From RYN-230 sp963837515 (GTDB lineage Bacteria > Actinomycetota > Actinomycetes > Streptosporangiales > Streptosporangiaceae), in contig CAWINT010000006.1 in assembly GCA_963837515.1 (NCBI GenBank), positions 620,001 through 684,000 of the forward strand: DNA of 64,000 nt, written 5' to 3'. The notes beneath the pieces were generated by a model, which saw only the letters and a list, made by a program, of their open reading frames with translations, was not told the DNA's origin and searched no databases. Below, in pieces: positions 19,244-26,821 of the stretch. The position numbers and the translations under genes were made by a program. Each line of letters opens with the position of its first letter. Positions within the stretch are counted from its first letter, which is position 1.

Positions 19244-19996
19244 TCAGTGATAGGCGGCGAGGGCGAGCCGGACGGCCAGGGCGAGACCGGCCAGGCCGAT
19301 CCCGATCCGCAGCAGCCGTCCCGGCAGGCGGCGGACCAGGGCCGGGCCGATCCAGCCACCCGCCAGGAACCCGGCGGCGAGCGGCGCCACCGCGATCCAG
19401 CGAACCGGGCCGAACGCCGCGAAAGCGACCGCCGCGACCGCGTTGGCCAGCCCGGACACCACGTTCTTGACCGCGTTGGTGCGGGCCAGGGACTGGCTCA
19501 GCATGGGTGTCAGCACGGCCAGCAGCAGGATGCCGCCCGCCGCGCCGAAGTAGCCGACGTAGATGGCCACGCCGAACAGCGCGGCCAGCAACGGGCGGCT
19601 GCGCTCCCGGTCCGGGCCCGGCGCGGCGCCGGACCGGGACGGCTGGAACAACAGCAGCAGCGACGCCCCGCCGATCAGTACCGGCGCCGCGTCCTCGAAC
19701 GTCCGGGCCGGCGTGGCCAGGAGCAGTGCGGCACCGGCCGCGCCGCCCAGCGCGGTCACCAGGCCGAGCCGCCGGACCCGCGCTCCCTGGCCGGCCAGTT
19801 CCGGCCGCGAGCCGACCGCCGCGCCCGCCCCGGTGAACAGCAGCGCCACGGTGTTCGTCACGTTCGCGGACAGCGGCGGCAGCCCGAGGGCCAGCAGCAC
19901 CGGGTAGGACACCACCGAGGCCAGGCTGGCCACTGTGCTCACGATGCCGGCCGCCAGCCCGGTCAGCGCGAGGATGAGCAGATCGGCGGGGGTCAC
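19244..19996 (-). CDS. TauE/SafE family sulfite exporter-like membrane protein
   Basis: About 250 residues from GTG 19996. Nearly the whole protein is hydrophobic, with the family's tandem pattern: N-terminal LTGLAAGIVSTVASLASVVSYPVLLALGLPP and NVTNTVALLFTGAGA, repeated in the second half as VGYFGAAGGILLLAVL and RTNAVKNVVSGLANAV. Such proteins move sulfite, taurine-derived or other organic anions across the membrane; the substrate here is unknown. The frame is open 76 codons further upstream, but that part lacks membrane character and overlaps the divergent neighbour. No clear operon partner. Confidence 0.85.
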   Translation of the reverse strand: MTPADLLILALTGLAAGIVSTVASLASVVSYPVLLALGLPPLSANVTNTVALLFTGAGAAVGSRPELAGQGARVRRLGLVTALGGAAGAALLLATPARTFEDAAPVLIGGASLLLLFQPSRSGAAPGPDRERSRPLLAALFGVAIYVGYFGAAGGILLLAVLTPMLSQSLARTNAVKNVVSGLANAVAAVAFAAFGPVRWIAVAPLAAGFLAGGWIGPALVRRLPGRLLRIGIGLAGLALAVRLALAAYH

Positions 19997-20114
19997 TCCC
20001 CGACCCAAGCACACGCCCCCGGCCGTCTGCGCCGCCACCCCGCCCAGCCCGCCCGGTCTTGCCCCGGATGGTTCGCCCTGGCAGCGGGCATACCGGTGGC
20101 AGGACGAGGTGGGG

Positions 20115-20774
20115 GTGAAGCCGGTGGCGGCAGACGCGGAGACGACCACCCAGGAGGACGTGACCGGGCCCGGCAGCACCGGGCCAGGCGGCCGGCGGCC
20201 AGGCAGCACCGGGCCGGGTGGCACGGGGCGGGGCGGGATCCCCGCTGCGGGCGCGGTCCGCGCCGCCTACCGGGAGGAACTCGACCAGAGCCAGCGCGGC
20301 GTGCTGCTCAGCTGGCTGGCCTTCACCGGGACCTTCGCCGCCGTGCGCGGCATCACCTACAGCATCCGGGCCGGCCGCGGGCCATTCCGCAACCTCAGCG
20401 CGGGGGGTGAGCACCTGCACCACTACCTGTGGGGCATCGGCATGCTGGCCGGGATCGGGGCGATCGCCGTCCGCGGTGAGGACCGGCACCGGCGGCACCC
20501 GGCGGTGGCGCTGTGCTACGGCTCGGCCCTGGCGCTCATCGTGGACGAGTTCGCGCTGCTGCTCGACCTCAAGGACGTCTACTGGGCGAAACAGGGCCGG
20601 ATCTCACTCGACCTGGGCGTCGGCGGCAGCGCCCTGGCCGGGACGGCGCTCGCGGGCCGGCCGGTACTGCGCCGCCTGTCCCGGGACCGGGCCACTGCCC
20701 GGCACCGCGCCCGCGCCCGCGCCACGACGCCATTGACCGGTGAAGGGAGGCCCGCCGGAGGCGGGTCTCGCTGA
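20115..20774 (+). CDS. Hypothetical membrane protein ending inside a tandem repeat
   Basis: About 219 residues if GTG 20115 is used (GTG 20109 is also possible). A disordered Gly/Thr/Pro N-terminus with repeats of GPGSTGPGG leads to helices LLSWLAFTGTFAAVRGITYSI, YLWGIGMLAGIGAIAV and AVALCYGSALALIVDEFALLLDL, with a conserved-looking GGEHLHHYLWGIG between them that could bind a metal. I do not recognise a family. The last eleven residues (GEGRPAGGGSR and upstream) are encoded by the first copy of the 79-bp repeat, which also supplies the stop, so the original C-terminus may have been replaced. Confidence 0.6.
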   Translation: MKPVAADAETTTQEDVTGPGSTGPGGRRPGSTGPGGTGRGGIPAAGAVRAAYREELDQSQRGVLLSWLAFTGTFAAVRGITYSIRAGRGPFRNLSAGGEHLHHYLWGIGMLAGIGAIAVRGEDRHRRHPAVALCYGSALALIVDEFALLLDLKDVYWAKQGRISLDLGVGGSALAGTALAGRPVLRRLSRDRATARHRARARATTPLTGEGRPAGGGSR

Positions 20775-20974
20775 GCCGGTGATCCCGGGGTTCCGGGGGT
20801 CGTCCCCCGGGCTAGCGGTGAAGGGAGGCCCGCCGGAGGCGGGTCTCGCTGAGCCGGTGATCCCGGGGGTTCCGGGGGTCGTCCCCCGGGCTAGCGGTGA
20901 AGGGAGGCCCGCCGGAGGCGGGTCTCGCTGAGCCGGTGATCCCGGGGGTTCCGGGGGTCGTCCCCCGGGCTAGC
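20739..20974. repeat. Three tandem 78/79-bp GC-rich hairpin elements
   Basis: Copies at 20739-20816, 20817-20895 and 20896-20974 are identical except for one G. Each begins GGTGAAGGGAGGCCCGCCGG and ends TCGTCCCCCGGGCTAGC. Each can form two hairpins: CCCGCC/GGCGGG around GGA, and CCGGGGG/CCCCCGG around TCGT. The stop codon of the + strand membrane-protein gene lies in copy 1 and the stop codon of the - strand NUDIX gene lies in copy 3, so the array sits exactly between two convergent genes and probably works as a bidirectional terminator. Confidence 0.95.
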
Positions 20975-21845
20975 GGAGCAGATCCAGCAGCCAGCGGGGC
21001 CCGGTCACCGCGGCCCCGGCCGCCAGCGCGCGGCGGCGCAGTTCCCGGTCGGCGGTGACCAGGATCCGCGGCCCGGGCTCGCTGGCCGCCAGGCCGGCCA
21101 GGGTGTCATCACCGCTGCCCGGTGCGGCCACCACCCGCACCCGGTCAGCCGCTGGGAGCGCCCGCGCGGCCGCCCGGGCCTGTCCTTCCAGGACCATGAC
21201 GTAGCGCGGGAACCAGCGGTCCAGTGAGCCGGCCGGTACCCCCGGCGGCAGGGCGGTGATCCCGCGCTCGGCCAGTGCCGCCAGTTCGCCGTGCAGCCGC
21301 GCCGCCGCCGCGGCGCGGTCCCGCCACCATCCGTCGGCCCGGGCGCCCATCACGTTGGCCACGTCCACCAGCACCGTGACCGACTGCATGGCCGCCCGGA
21401 TGGCCGGCCAGGTGGCGGCGAAGCCGGGGTGCAGCGGCAGCGCATCCACCTTGCCCTCGGGGATCCACGCCACCTCGGGAGCCTCCGCGCTGACCGGCTG
21501 GACGTCGAACACGCCGGCCGCGTCGGCGAGCAGCGTCTGGTAGGACCAGCCGCCGTGATCATCGTCGAGCAGGCCGTGGATCCGGGCCGCCCCGGGCGGC
21601 ACCGCGCATTCTTCGGTGGCTTCCCGCAGCGCGGCGTGGGCCGCCGACTCATGGCTGTCCCGGGCTCCTCCCGGCGGGCCCCAGGTCCCGGGGTGCTGGG
21701 TCCACGAAGCCCGGAGGATGAGCAGCACGCTGGCCTGGCCATCCAGTCCGGGGGCCGCGGTCAGCAGCCCGGCCGCGCCGTAGCGCCCCCAGTGCCGGTG
21801 ACCCTGCGCGCAGACGACCCAGCCGTTCCCGTCACCTTCGGCCAT
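20970..21845 (-). CDS. NUDIX hydrolase fused to a PIN/NYN-like domain
   Basis: 291 residues. Residues about 20-150 are a NUDIX domain with the Nudix box GGARDSHESAAHAALREATEECAV in the GX5EX7REUXEEXGU pattern (final Gly replaced by Ala). Residues about 155-290 begin VTVLVDVANVMGARADGWW and include VVAAPGSGDDTLA and ILVTADRELRRRA: the spaced acidic residues expected for a PIN/NYN-type nuclease fold. NUDIX enzymes cleave nucleoside diphosphates linked to another group; PIN/NYN domains cut RNA. A joint role in RNA or nucleotide quality control is inference. ATG 21845 follows GGAAGGGACGGCG. The stop codon lies in the tandem repeat array. Confidence 0.8.
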   Translation of the reverse strand: MAEGDGNGWVVCAQGHRHWGRYGAAGLLTAAPGLDGQASVLLILRASWTQHPGTWGPPGGARDSHESAAHAALREATEECAVPPGAARIHGLLDDDHGGWSYQTLLADAAGVFDVQPVSAEAPEVAWIPEGKVDALPLHPGFAATWPAIRAAMQSVTVLVDVANVMGARADGWWRDRAAAAARLHGELAALAERGITALPPGVPAGSLDRWFPRYVMVLEGQARAAARALPAADRVRVVAAPGSGDDTLAGLAASEPGPRILVTADRELRRRALAAGAAVTGPRWLLDLLR

Positions 21846-21936
21846 CGCCGTCCCTTCCGGCCATCCCGTCTGACCATAACCCAGGCTGGGGCGTGGTTGG
21901 CCGGCCCGCCGCGCGGGCGGGCCGTAAGCTGCAAGC

Positions 21937-23661
21937 ATGGTCAATTCGATGCTGACCGACCGGATCGCCGCCATCCGCCAGCGCCGCACCGCCCCGCTCA
22001 TCCTCGAACTGGACCTGACCGAGGGCATCGCCGAGGAGCCGCCGGCCGACCCGGTTTCCGCTTACCTCGCCATGCGCCGCCCGCGGCTGGCCGACATCAT
22101 CGACGCGCTGCGCCGGGCCGAGGACGATCACCGGGTCAGGGCGCTGGTGGTCAAGGTAGGCGGCCGGCCGATCGGCCTGGCCCAGGTCCAGGAGCTACGC
22201 ACCGCCGTCCGCGCCGTCGCCCGGGCCGGGAAACTGACCGTGGCCTGGGCGGAAACCTTCGGCGACTTCTCCCCCGGCAACGTGCCCTACTACCTGGCCA
22301 CGGCGTTTGACCGCATCTGGCTGCAGCCCTCCGGGGATCTCGGGCTGACCGGCATCAGCGTGCAGAACTGGTTCTACCGGGACGCCCTGGACCGGCTCGG
22401 CGTCCAGTTCCAGGTCGGCAAGCGGGAAGAGTACAAGAGCGCGGCCGAACGGTTCACCGAGCGGCAGTTCAGCGGTCCGGCCCGGGAGGCGCTGCAGCGG
22501 GTGGCCGCGTCCTTCGTGGAGCAGATCACCGAGGCCATCGCGCAGCGGCTCAGCATCGCCGCCGGCGAGGCCCGGGCGCTGATCGACCGCGGGCCGTTCC
22601 TGGCCGCCGACGCGCGCGACGCCCGGCTGGTGGACGACCTGGGCTACCGGGACGAGGTGTACGCGGCCGTCCGGGAGAGCGTCGGCGAAGATGCCTGCCT
22701 GCTGTTCCTCGGCCGGTTCGCGCGGGCCCGGAGCCTCGCGGAGCGCGCCCGTAAACTGCCGCGCCCCGGCGAGGACGTGGTCGCGCTGCTGTACGCCACC
22801 GGCCCGATCCGGCGCGGCCGCAGCGCGCGGAACCCGCTCACCGGCGGCGCGATCGGCTCCGACACGATGAGCGGGGCGCTCCGCGCGGCCACCGCCGATC
22901 AGCGGGTCAAGGCCATCGTGCTGCGGGTCAGCAGCCCGGGCGGCTCCTACGTGGCCTCCGACACGATCTGGCGCGAAGTGATCCAGGCCCGGGCGGCGGG
23001 CAAGCCGGTAGTCGTGTCCATGGGCGACGTGGCCGCGTCCGGCGGGTACTTCATCGCCATGGCCGCGGACGCCATCGTGGCCCAGCCCGGCACCATCACC
23101 GGGTCCATCGGCGTGATCAGCGCCAAGCCGGTGCTCGGCCAGGCCCTGGAACGGGCCGGGGTGACCACGGACGCGGTCACCGAGGGCGCCCACGCCGACA
23201 TGTTCACCCCCTCCCGGCCGTTCAGCGACGACGAATGGGCCAAGATCAACAGCTGGCTGGACCACATCTACGCCGACTTCACCGGCAAGGTCGCGGCCGG
23301 GCGCGGACTGGCCGCCGAGCAGGTGGCTCAGATCGCCCGCGGCCGGGTATGGACCGGTGCCGACGCCGCCGGGATCGGCCTGGTGGACGAACTCGGCGGG
23401 CTGGATACCGCGCTGGCACTGGCCCGGCGCAAGGCGGCGCTGGCTGAGTCTGTCCCGATCCGGCTGTACCCGCGCGCCCGCCCGCTGGACCGGATCCGGC
23501 CGGCCTCCTCCAGCGAGGACCGGCCCGCCGCCACCACCCGGGCGGCCGCCACGGCCCGGCTGTTCACGGAGGCCTGGGGACCGGTCTCCGACCTGGCCGC
23601 CAGCGCTGGTTTGTCCCCGCACGGCCCGCTGCTGCTGCCCGGCCGCTGGGTGATCCGGTGA
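21937..23661 (+). CDS. sppA: Signal peptide peptidase SppA-like serine protease
   Basis: 574 residues of peptidase family S49, double-domain (67-kDa) type. The Ser/Lys dyad is visible: Lys167 in KREEYKSAAE in the first half and Ser368 in GDVAASGGYFIAMAAD in the second, followed by GTITGSIGVI. The first-half domain lacks the serine motif, as usual. There is no N-terminal membrane segment or signal peptide (MVNSMLTDRIAAIRQRR), unlike E. coli SppA, so this enzyme may be soluble or peripherally bound. It would degrade cleaved signal peptides or membrane-associated peptides. A flavin reductase-like gene follows after 9 bases. Confidence 0.9.
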   Translation: MVNSMLTDRIAAIRQRRTAPLILELDLTEGIAEEPPADPVSAYLAMRRPRLADIIDALRRAEDDHRVRALVVKVGGRPIGLAQVQELRTAVRAVARAGKLTVAWAETFGDFSPGNVPYYLATAFDRIWLQPSGDLGLTGISVQNWFYRDALDRLGVQFQVGKREEYKSAAERFTERQFSGPAREALQRVAASFVEQITEAIAQRLSIAAGEARALIDRGPFLAADARDARLVDDLGYRDEVYAAVRESVGEDACLLFLGRFARARSLAERARKLPRPGEDVVALLYATGPIRRGRSARNPLTGGAIGSDTMSGALRAATADQRVKAIVLRVSSPGGSYVASDTIWREVIQARAAGKPVVVSMGDVAASGGYFIAMAADAIVAQPGTITGSIGVISAKPVLGQALERAGVTTDAVTEGAHADMFTPSRPFSDDEWAKINSWLDHIYADFTGKVAAGRGLAAEQVAQIARGRVWTGADAAGIGLVDELGGLDTALALARRKAALAESVPIRLYPRARPLDRIRPASSSEDRPAATTRAAATARLFTEAWGPVSDLAASAGLSPHGPLLLPGRWVIR

Positions 23662-23670
23662 CCCTGCGGC

Positions 23671-24168
23671 ATGACTGACCCCGGTGCCGGGCTGGCCGGG
23701 GCGCTGGCGGTGTTCGCCTCCGGCGTGACCTTGGTCACCATCGCCGACGGGCGGGACGACGTGGGCGCCACGGTCAGCGCGTTCTGCCCGGTGTCGTTCT
23801 CGCCCCCGCTGATCGGCGTATCGCTGCTCAGCGGGGGCTACCCGGCCGAACTGCTGGGCCGGGTGGACCGGTTCGCGGTCACCGTGCTCGCCGCGGGCCA
23901 GCGCATGCTGGCGGGGCGGTTCGCCGCGGCCGGCCGCCCCGGGGCGCGGCTGCTGCTGGACGGGCTGCCGCATCAGCGCGGGCCGCGGTCCGGGGCGCTG
24001 ATCCCCGGGGACGGCCTGGCCGCGCTGGAATGCCAGGTCAGCGAGCGGTGGCCGGCCGGCGACCATCTGCTGGTGATCGCGGCCGTACTGGGCACCGTCT
24101 ACCTGGCCGAGGCGGGCGAGCCGCTGATCCGGTTCGCCGGCCGCTACCTGGCGCCCGCAGCCGGCTGA
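23671..24168 (+). CDS. Flavin reductase-like, FMN-binding split-barrel protein
   Basis: 165 residues with the flavin reductase domain: FASGVTLVTIADGRDDVGATVSAFCPVSFSPPLIGVSLL (the conserved Ser/Pro-rich flavin loop), FAVTVLAAGQRMLAGRFA, and a C-terminal LLVIAAVLGTVYL followed by PLIRFAGRYL. Members reduce FMN/FAD with NAD(P)H or supply reduced flavin to a monooxygenase; no monooxygenase partner is adjacent. It starts 9 bases after sppA and is probably co-transcribed. Confidence 0.88.
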   Translation: MTDPGAGLAGALAVFASGVTLVTIADGRDDVGATVSAFCPVSFSPPLIGVSLLSGGYPAELLGRVDRFAVTVLAAGQRMLAGRFAAAGRPGARLLLDGLPHQRGPRSGALIPGDGLAALECQVSERWPAGDHLLVIAAVLGTVYLAEAGEPLIRFAGRYLAPAAG

Positions 24169-24284
24169 CCAGCCCGGCCGCGCTTCTGGAATGGCCATGC
24201 CCGGGCCGCTGTTAACGCTCACCCGAGCGTCGCGGCGGGTGCGAGGCTGCATATGCTGGCCCCGGCAGCGTGAGAGGCACGGCG

Positions 24285-25217
24285 ATGGCGAGCAGCGTGG
24301 TGCGGGACGACGCACCAGGACAGCGGGCGGGGCGGGGCGGGGCGGCCGTCTCACGGACGGGCCCCATGGCGCCCGACTGCCAGGTGAGCGGTCGCGGCCT
24401 GATCCGGGCGGTGGCCCAGCGCACCGACGATCCCACCGCCCAGCCAACGATCGCCCCCAGGGTGGCCCACCGGGCCCGGGTGCATGACTACTGGCTCGGC
24501 GGCCGCGACAACTTCGCCGCTGACCGCGAGGCGGGAGACGCCGCGGCGGCCGCCTTCCCGGGCCTGGCGGACTCGGTCCGGGCCACTCGCGCCTTCCTGT
24601 CCCGCGCGGTGCGCTTCCTGGCCGCCGAAGCCGGCGTGACCCAGTTTCTCGACATCGGGGCCGGCCTGCCGACCGCCGGGAGCACGCACGAGGTGGCCCA
24701 GTCGGCGGATCCCGAGGCCATGGTCGTCTACCTGGACATCGACCCGGTCGTGTTCGCTCACGGGCGGGCCCTGCTGGCCAGCGGCCCGCACGGCAACACC
24801 AGCTACCTGCGGGCCGACCTCCGCGATCCGGCGGCCATCGTGACCGAGGCGGCCCGCATGCTCGACCTGACCCAGCCGGTGGCGGTCGTGGCGCTGTCGG
24901 TGCTGCAGTTCATCCCGGACGACACGGACCCCTACGAGCAGGTGGCGGCCGTGATGGACGCCATGGCACCGGGCAGTTACCTGGTGATTGGTCACCCCGG
25001 GAGCGAACTGGGGGCCACGGCCGAGGAGAGCCTGGCCGGCGGGCCCAGCCCGGTGGACACCGCGGTCGCGGTGCGCAGCCGGGCGGAGGTGAGCCGGTTC
25101 TTCGCCGGCCTCCGGCTGGTGCCTCCGGGGCTGGTCCCGCTGCCGGCCTGGCGCCCCGATCCGGCCGAGGCGGCGGCCGTCCCGGGCCCGCTCTGGGCTG
25201 GCGTCGGCGGCAAGTGA
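24285..25217 (+). CDS. SAM-dependent methyltransferase, DUF574/Methyltransf_19 type
   Basis: About 310 residues. Family signatures: ARVHDYWLGGRDNFAADREAG near the N-terminus, FLDIGAGLPTAGSTHEVAQ (SAM-binding loop), VVYLDIDPVVFAHGRALL (acidic ribose-binding residue), and ALSVLQFIPD. This family is greatly expanded in actinomycetes, often beside regulators, and its substrates are unknown. Start is uncertain: ATG 24285 or GTG 24270, with ATG 24366 also possible since homology begins near ARVHDYWLGG. Confidence 0.85.
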   Translation: MASSVVRDDAPGQRAGRGGAAVSRTGPMAPDCQVSGRGLIRAVAQRTDDPTAQPTIAPRVAHRARVHDYWLGGRDNFAADREAGDAAAAAFPGLADSVRATRAFLSRAVRFLAAEAGVTQFLDIGAGLPTAGSTHEVAQSADPEAMVVYLDIDPVVFAHGRALLASGPHGNTSYLRADLRDPAAIVTEAARMLDLTQPVAVVALSVLQFIPDDTDPYEQVAAVMDAMAPGSYLVIGHPGSELGATAEESLAGGPSPVDTAVAVRSRAEVSRFFAGLRLVPPGLVPLPAWRPDPAEAAAVPGPLWAGVGGK

Positions 25218-25564
25218 TCACCTGCCGCCCAGGCCCGGTTTGTGGACCTGGTTGTGGACGGGCGGTGGACAAGCCGGGTGGCGCAGGGGAAAAACGGCAG
25301 GCGGTCGGTGGATTGCCTGTGGATGGCCAAAGAATCTTCAAATACCCAGCTGGAGCATCTTGTGCTGGGTTACTAGCGGCAGTAGAACTGCACCTACCAC
25401 CGAAGACGGGCCGTGCCGGGGAGACCCGGAACGCCGGGAGAGCCGGGAGACCGGCGCTCCAGGGCGGGCACCAGTGACCGGTGGCCGCCGGGCCGTGTCA
25501 GCCTGGCGGCGGGCAGCCGCATCGCCGGCTGTCAGCGCCGTCGGCCGCCGCGGCTGGGCAACGC

Positions 25565-25597
25565 GAGGCCCCTCCATCACCTATATGGAGGGGCCTC
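25565..25597. terminator. Perfect 13-bp stem, possible terminator
   Basis: GAGGCCCCTCCAT, a 7-base loop CACCTAT, then ATGGAGGGGCCTC. No T-run follows, as is common for actinobacterial terminators. The right arm overlaps the left copy of the 27-bp direct repeat, so it may instead be part of a recombination site. Confidence 0.45.
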
Positions 25598-25601
25598 GTC
25601 C
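25575..25601. repeat. Left copy of 27-bp direct repeat (att-like)
   Basis: CATCACC, three variable bases, then ATGGAGGGGCCTCGTCC. The same arrangement recurs at 26629-26655, 1,054 bases away, in the same orientation. The two copies flank a small GntR-family regulator gene. Confidence 0.6.
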
Positions 25602-25838
25602 ATGCTCACCATGCTAGATCCCCATCGTCGCAGGTCAGGGACGACACGCCGAGGGTCTTGAGTGCCCCGGAGCGGACCCGAATGACCAGCAGTTTCACGG
25701 ACTATTCTGACGTTTAGCTGACCTGGGGCTGAACAGCGAACAGGCCCCGGGTGACACGTTCCGGGGGCCTGCCGCATCCCCAGCCACGCCTGGTGCGCCG
25801 GACGGCTAGGCAAGTTTCGCTACCGCCAGCGAAGGAAG

Positions 25839-26171
25839 ATGATCGGAGCGCAGCACTCCGTGCTCTCGCCCGAGCTGACCGACACCTGTGACTCTCCGAG
25901 CATGACTCGCCTCCTAGCTATAGCTAGTGACGCCGTGGGTCAGGCCAGCCCAGACCCCCGCTTCGATGCGGGCCTCTTCCCGGACGATCCCCTCGCGGAG
26001 ATGCTCAGGGCTCTCACCGCGGACAATCCTCGGGGGGCTCGTCATGAGTTTGCGAGCGTAGATAAGCCCGGATATGCCTTTCCAGACGTACCAGGAAGGG
26101 AACGCAACCGCGTCACCGGCCGGCCACCAGTCCGGGTGCCCGCAAGTCGGGCCCGGGTCTTCCCTGTGTAG
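25839..26171 (+). CDS. Hypothetical small protein
   Basis: 110 residues from ATG 25839, preceded by GCGAAGGAAG, a good ribosome binding site. No recognised domain. The middle (DAGLFPDDPLAEMLRALTADNPRGARHEF) looks weakly helical and acidic, the end is basic (GRERNRVTGRPPVRVPASRARV). It lies inside the segment bounded by the 27-bp direct repeats, upstream of the GntR gene. It could be a real accessory gene or chance; codon use is less GC3-biased than in neighbours. Confidence 0.35.
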   Translation: MIGAQHSVLSPELTDTCDSPSMTRLLAIASDAVGQASPDPRFDAGLFPDDPLAEMLRALTADNPRGARHEFASVDKPGYAFPDVPGRERNRVTGRPPVRVPASRARVFPV

Positions 26172-26226
26172 CCAGTCCTCGTGCAGCCAGTCCTAAATGC
26201 GCTGAAAGTACCATCGCGTAACAACG

Positions 26227-26246
26227 TAGGTCTACCTAGGTCTACA
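26227..26246. promoter_or_regulatory. Tandem pseudo-palindromes upstream of the GntR gene
   Basis: GTAGGTCTAC directly followed by CTAGGTCTAC, each nearly its own inverted repeat, lies about 45-65 bases before the GntR start in an AT-rich stretch. GntR-family proteins bind such short inverted repeats, so this is a candidate autoregulatory operator. Confidence 0.5.
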
Positions 26247-26289
26247 TAGTGCCTCCGGAATCCGCGTCATCCCAGGTGAGACCTACTGT

Positions 26290-26517
26290 GTGGTCATGCT
26301 GGACCCTGACTCACCAGTTGACTTGCACGAGCAGCTCTCGAACCTGCTCCGCGAGCAGATCCGCTCTGGCCAGCTCACCGGCCGCATCCCCAGCATCAAG
26401 CACCTGGCGCAGCAGTACGAGGTCTCCACCCGGACGGTGGAGCGCAGCCTGGGCACACTCAAGGCCGAGGGCCTCATCGTGGCCCGGGTCGGGAGGGGCT
26501 TCTTCGTAGCGCGCTAG
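26290..26517 (+). CDS. Small GntR-family transcriptional regulator (DNA-binding domain only)
   Basis: 75 residues: LHEQLSNLLREQIRSGQLTGRIPSIKHLAQQYEVSTRTVERSLGTLKAEGLIVARVGRGFFVAR, the complete winged helix-turn-helix of GntR proteins with no effector-binding domain. GTG 26290 or ATG 26296 can start it. Stand-alone GntR heads of this size are common in actinobacterial integrative elements and plasmids, which fits its place between two 27-bp direct repeats. It probably represses its own promoter. Confidence 0.85.
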   Translation: MVMLDPDSPVDLHEQLSNLLREQIRSGQLTGRIPSIKHLAQQYEVSTRTVERSLGTLKAEGLIVARVGRGFFVAR

Positions 26518-26628
26518 GACAAGAGAAACCCCGGGGCCGGGCCCAGGGCTGGTTTTGGCTCTGACTTCTTGCTGACTTCTGTCGTCAGACGACCTAGGAA
26601 ACGCCAGGTGGTAGCACGCATTGCGCCA

Positions 26629-26655
26629 CATCACCGAGATGGAGGGGCCTCGTCC
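26629..26655. repeat. Right copy of 27-bp direct repeat (att-like)
   Basis: CATCACC, three bases differing from the left copy, then ATGGAGGGGCCTCGTCC. The remaining intergenic DNA (26518-26821) shows no gene or other clear signal. Confidence 0.6.
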
Positions 26656-26821
26656 TATTTTGGCCCGGCGGGGCTGGTGGTCGCGCTGAGCGACACACCG
26701 CAAGCGGTGCTTTCCGGTGAACTTCACGCCGCAGCCGGGGTGGCCACACGGCCGCGGGGCACCACCGCACCCCGGCGCCATCCCGGCGCCGCCGCGCTCA
26801 CCGCGGGGGGCCGCGCCGGGC

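Larger units (their letters stand above)
25218..25838. other. Gene-poor region with hairpins, no convincing gene
   Basis: About 620 bases of lower GC than the surroundings. It holds a perfect 13-bp stem at 25565-25597, a second GC hairpin CAGGCCCCGG/CCGGGGGCCTG at 25741-25771, and only very short reading frames, such as an 11-codon one at 25682-25717 preceded by GGAG. Nothing resembles a known protein, tRNA or riboswitch. Confidence 0.5.

Noticed and set aside
25565..25601. tRNA-like stem as an integration target
   Set aside because: The 13-bp stem is a simple hairpin; there are no D, anticodon and T arms or CCA end, so no tRNA gene can be supported here or anywhere in the window.
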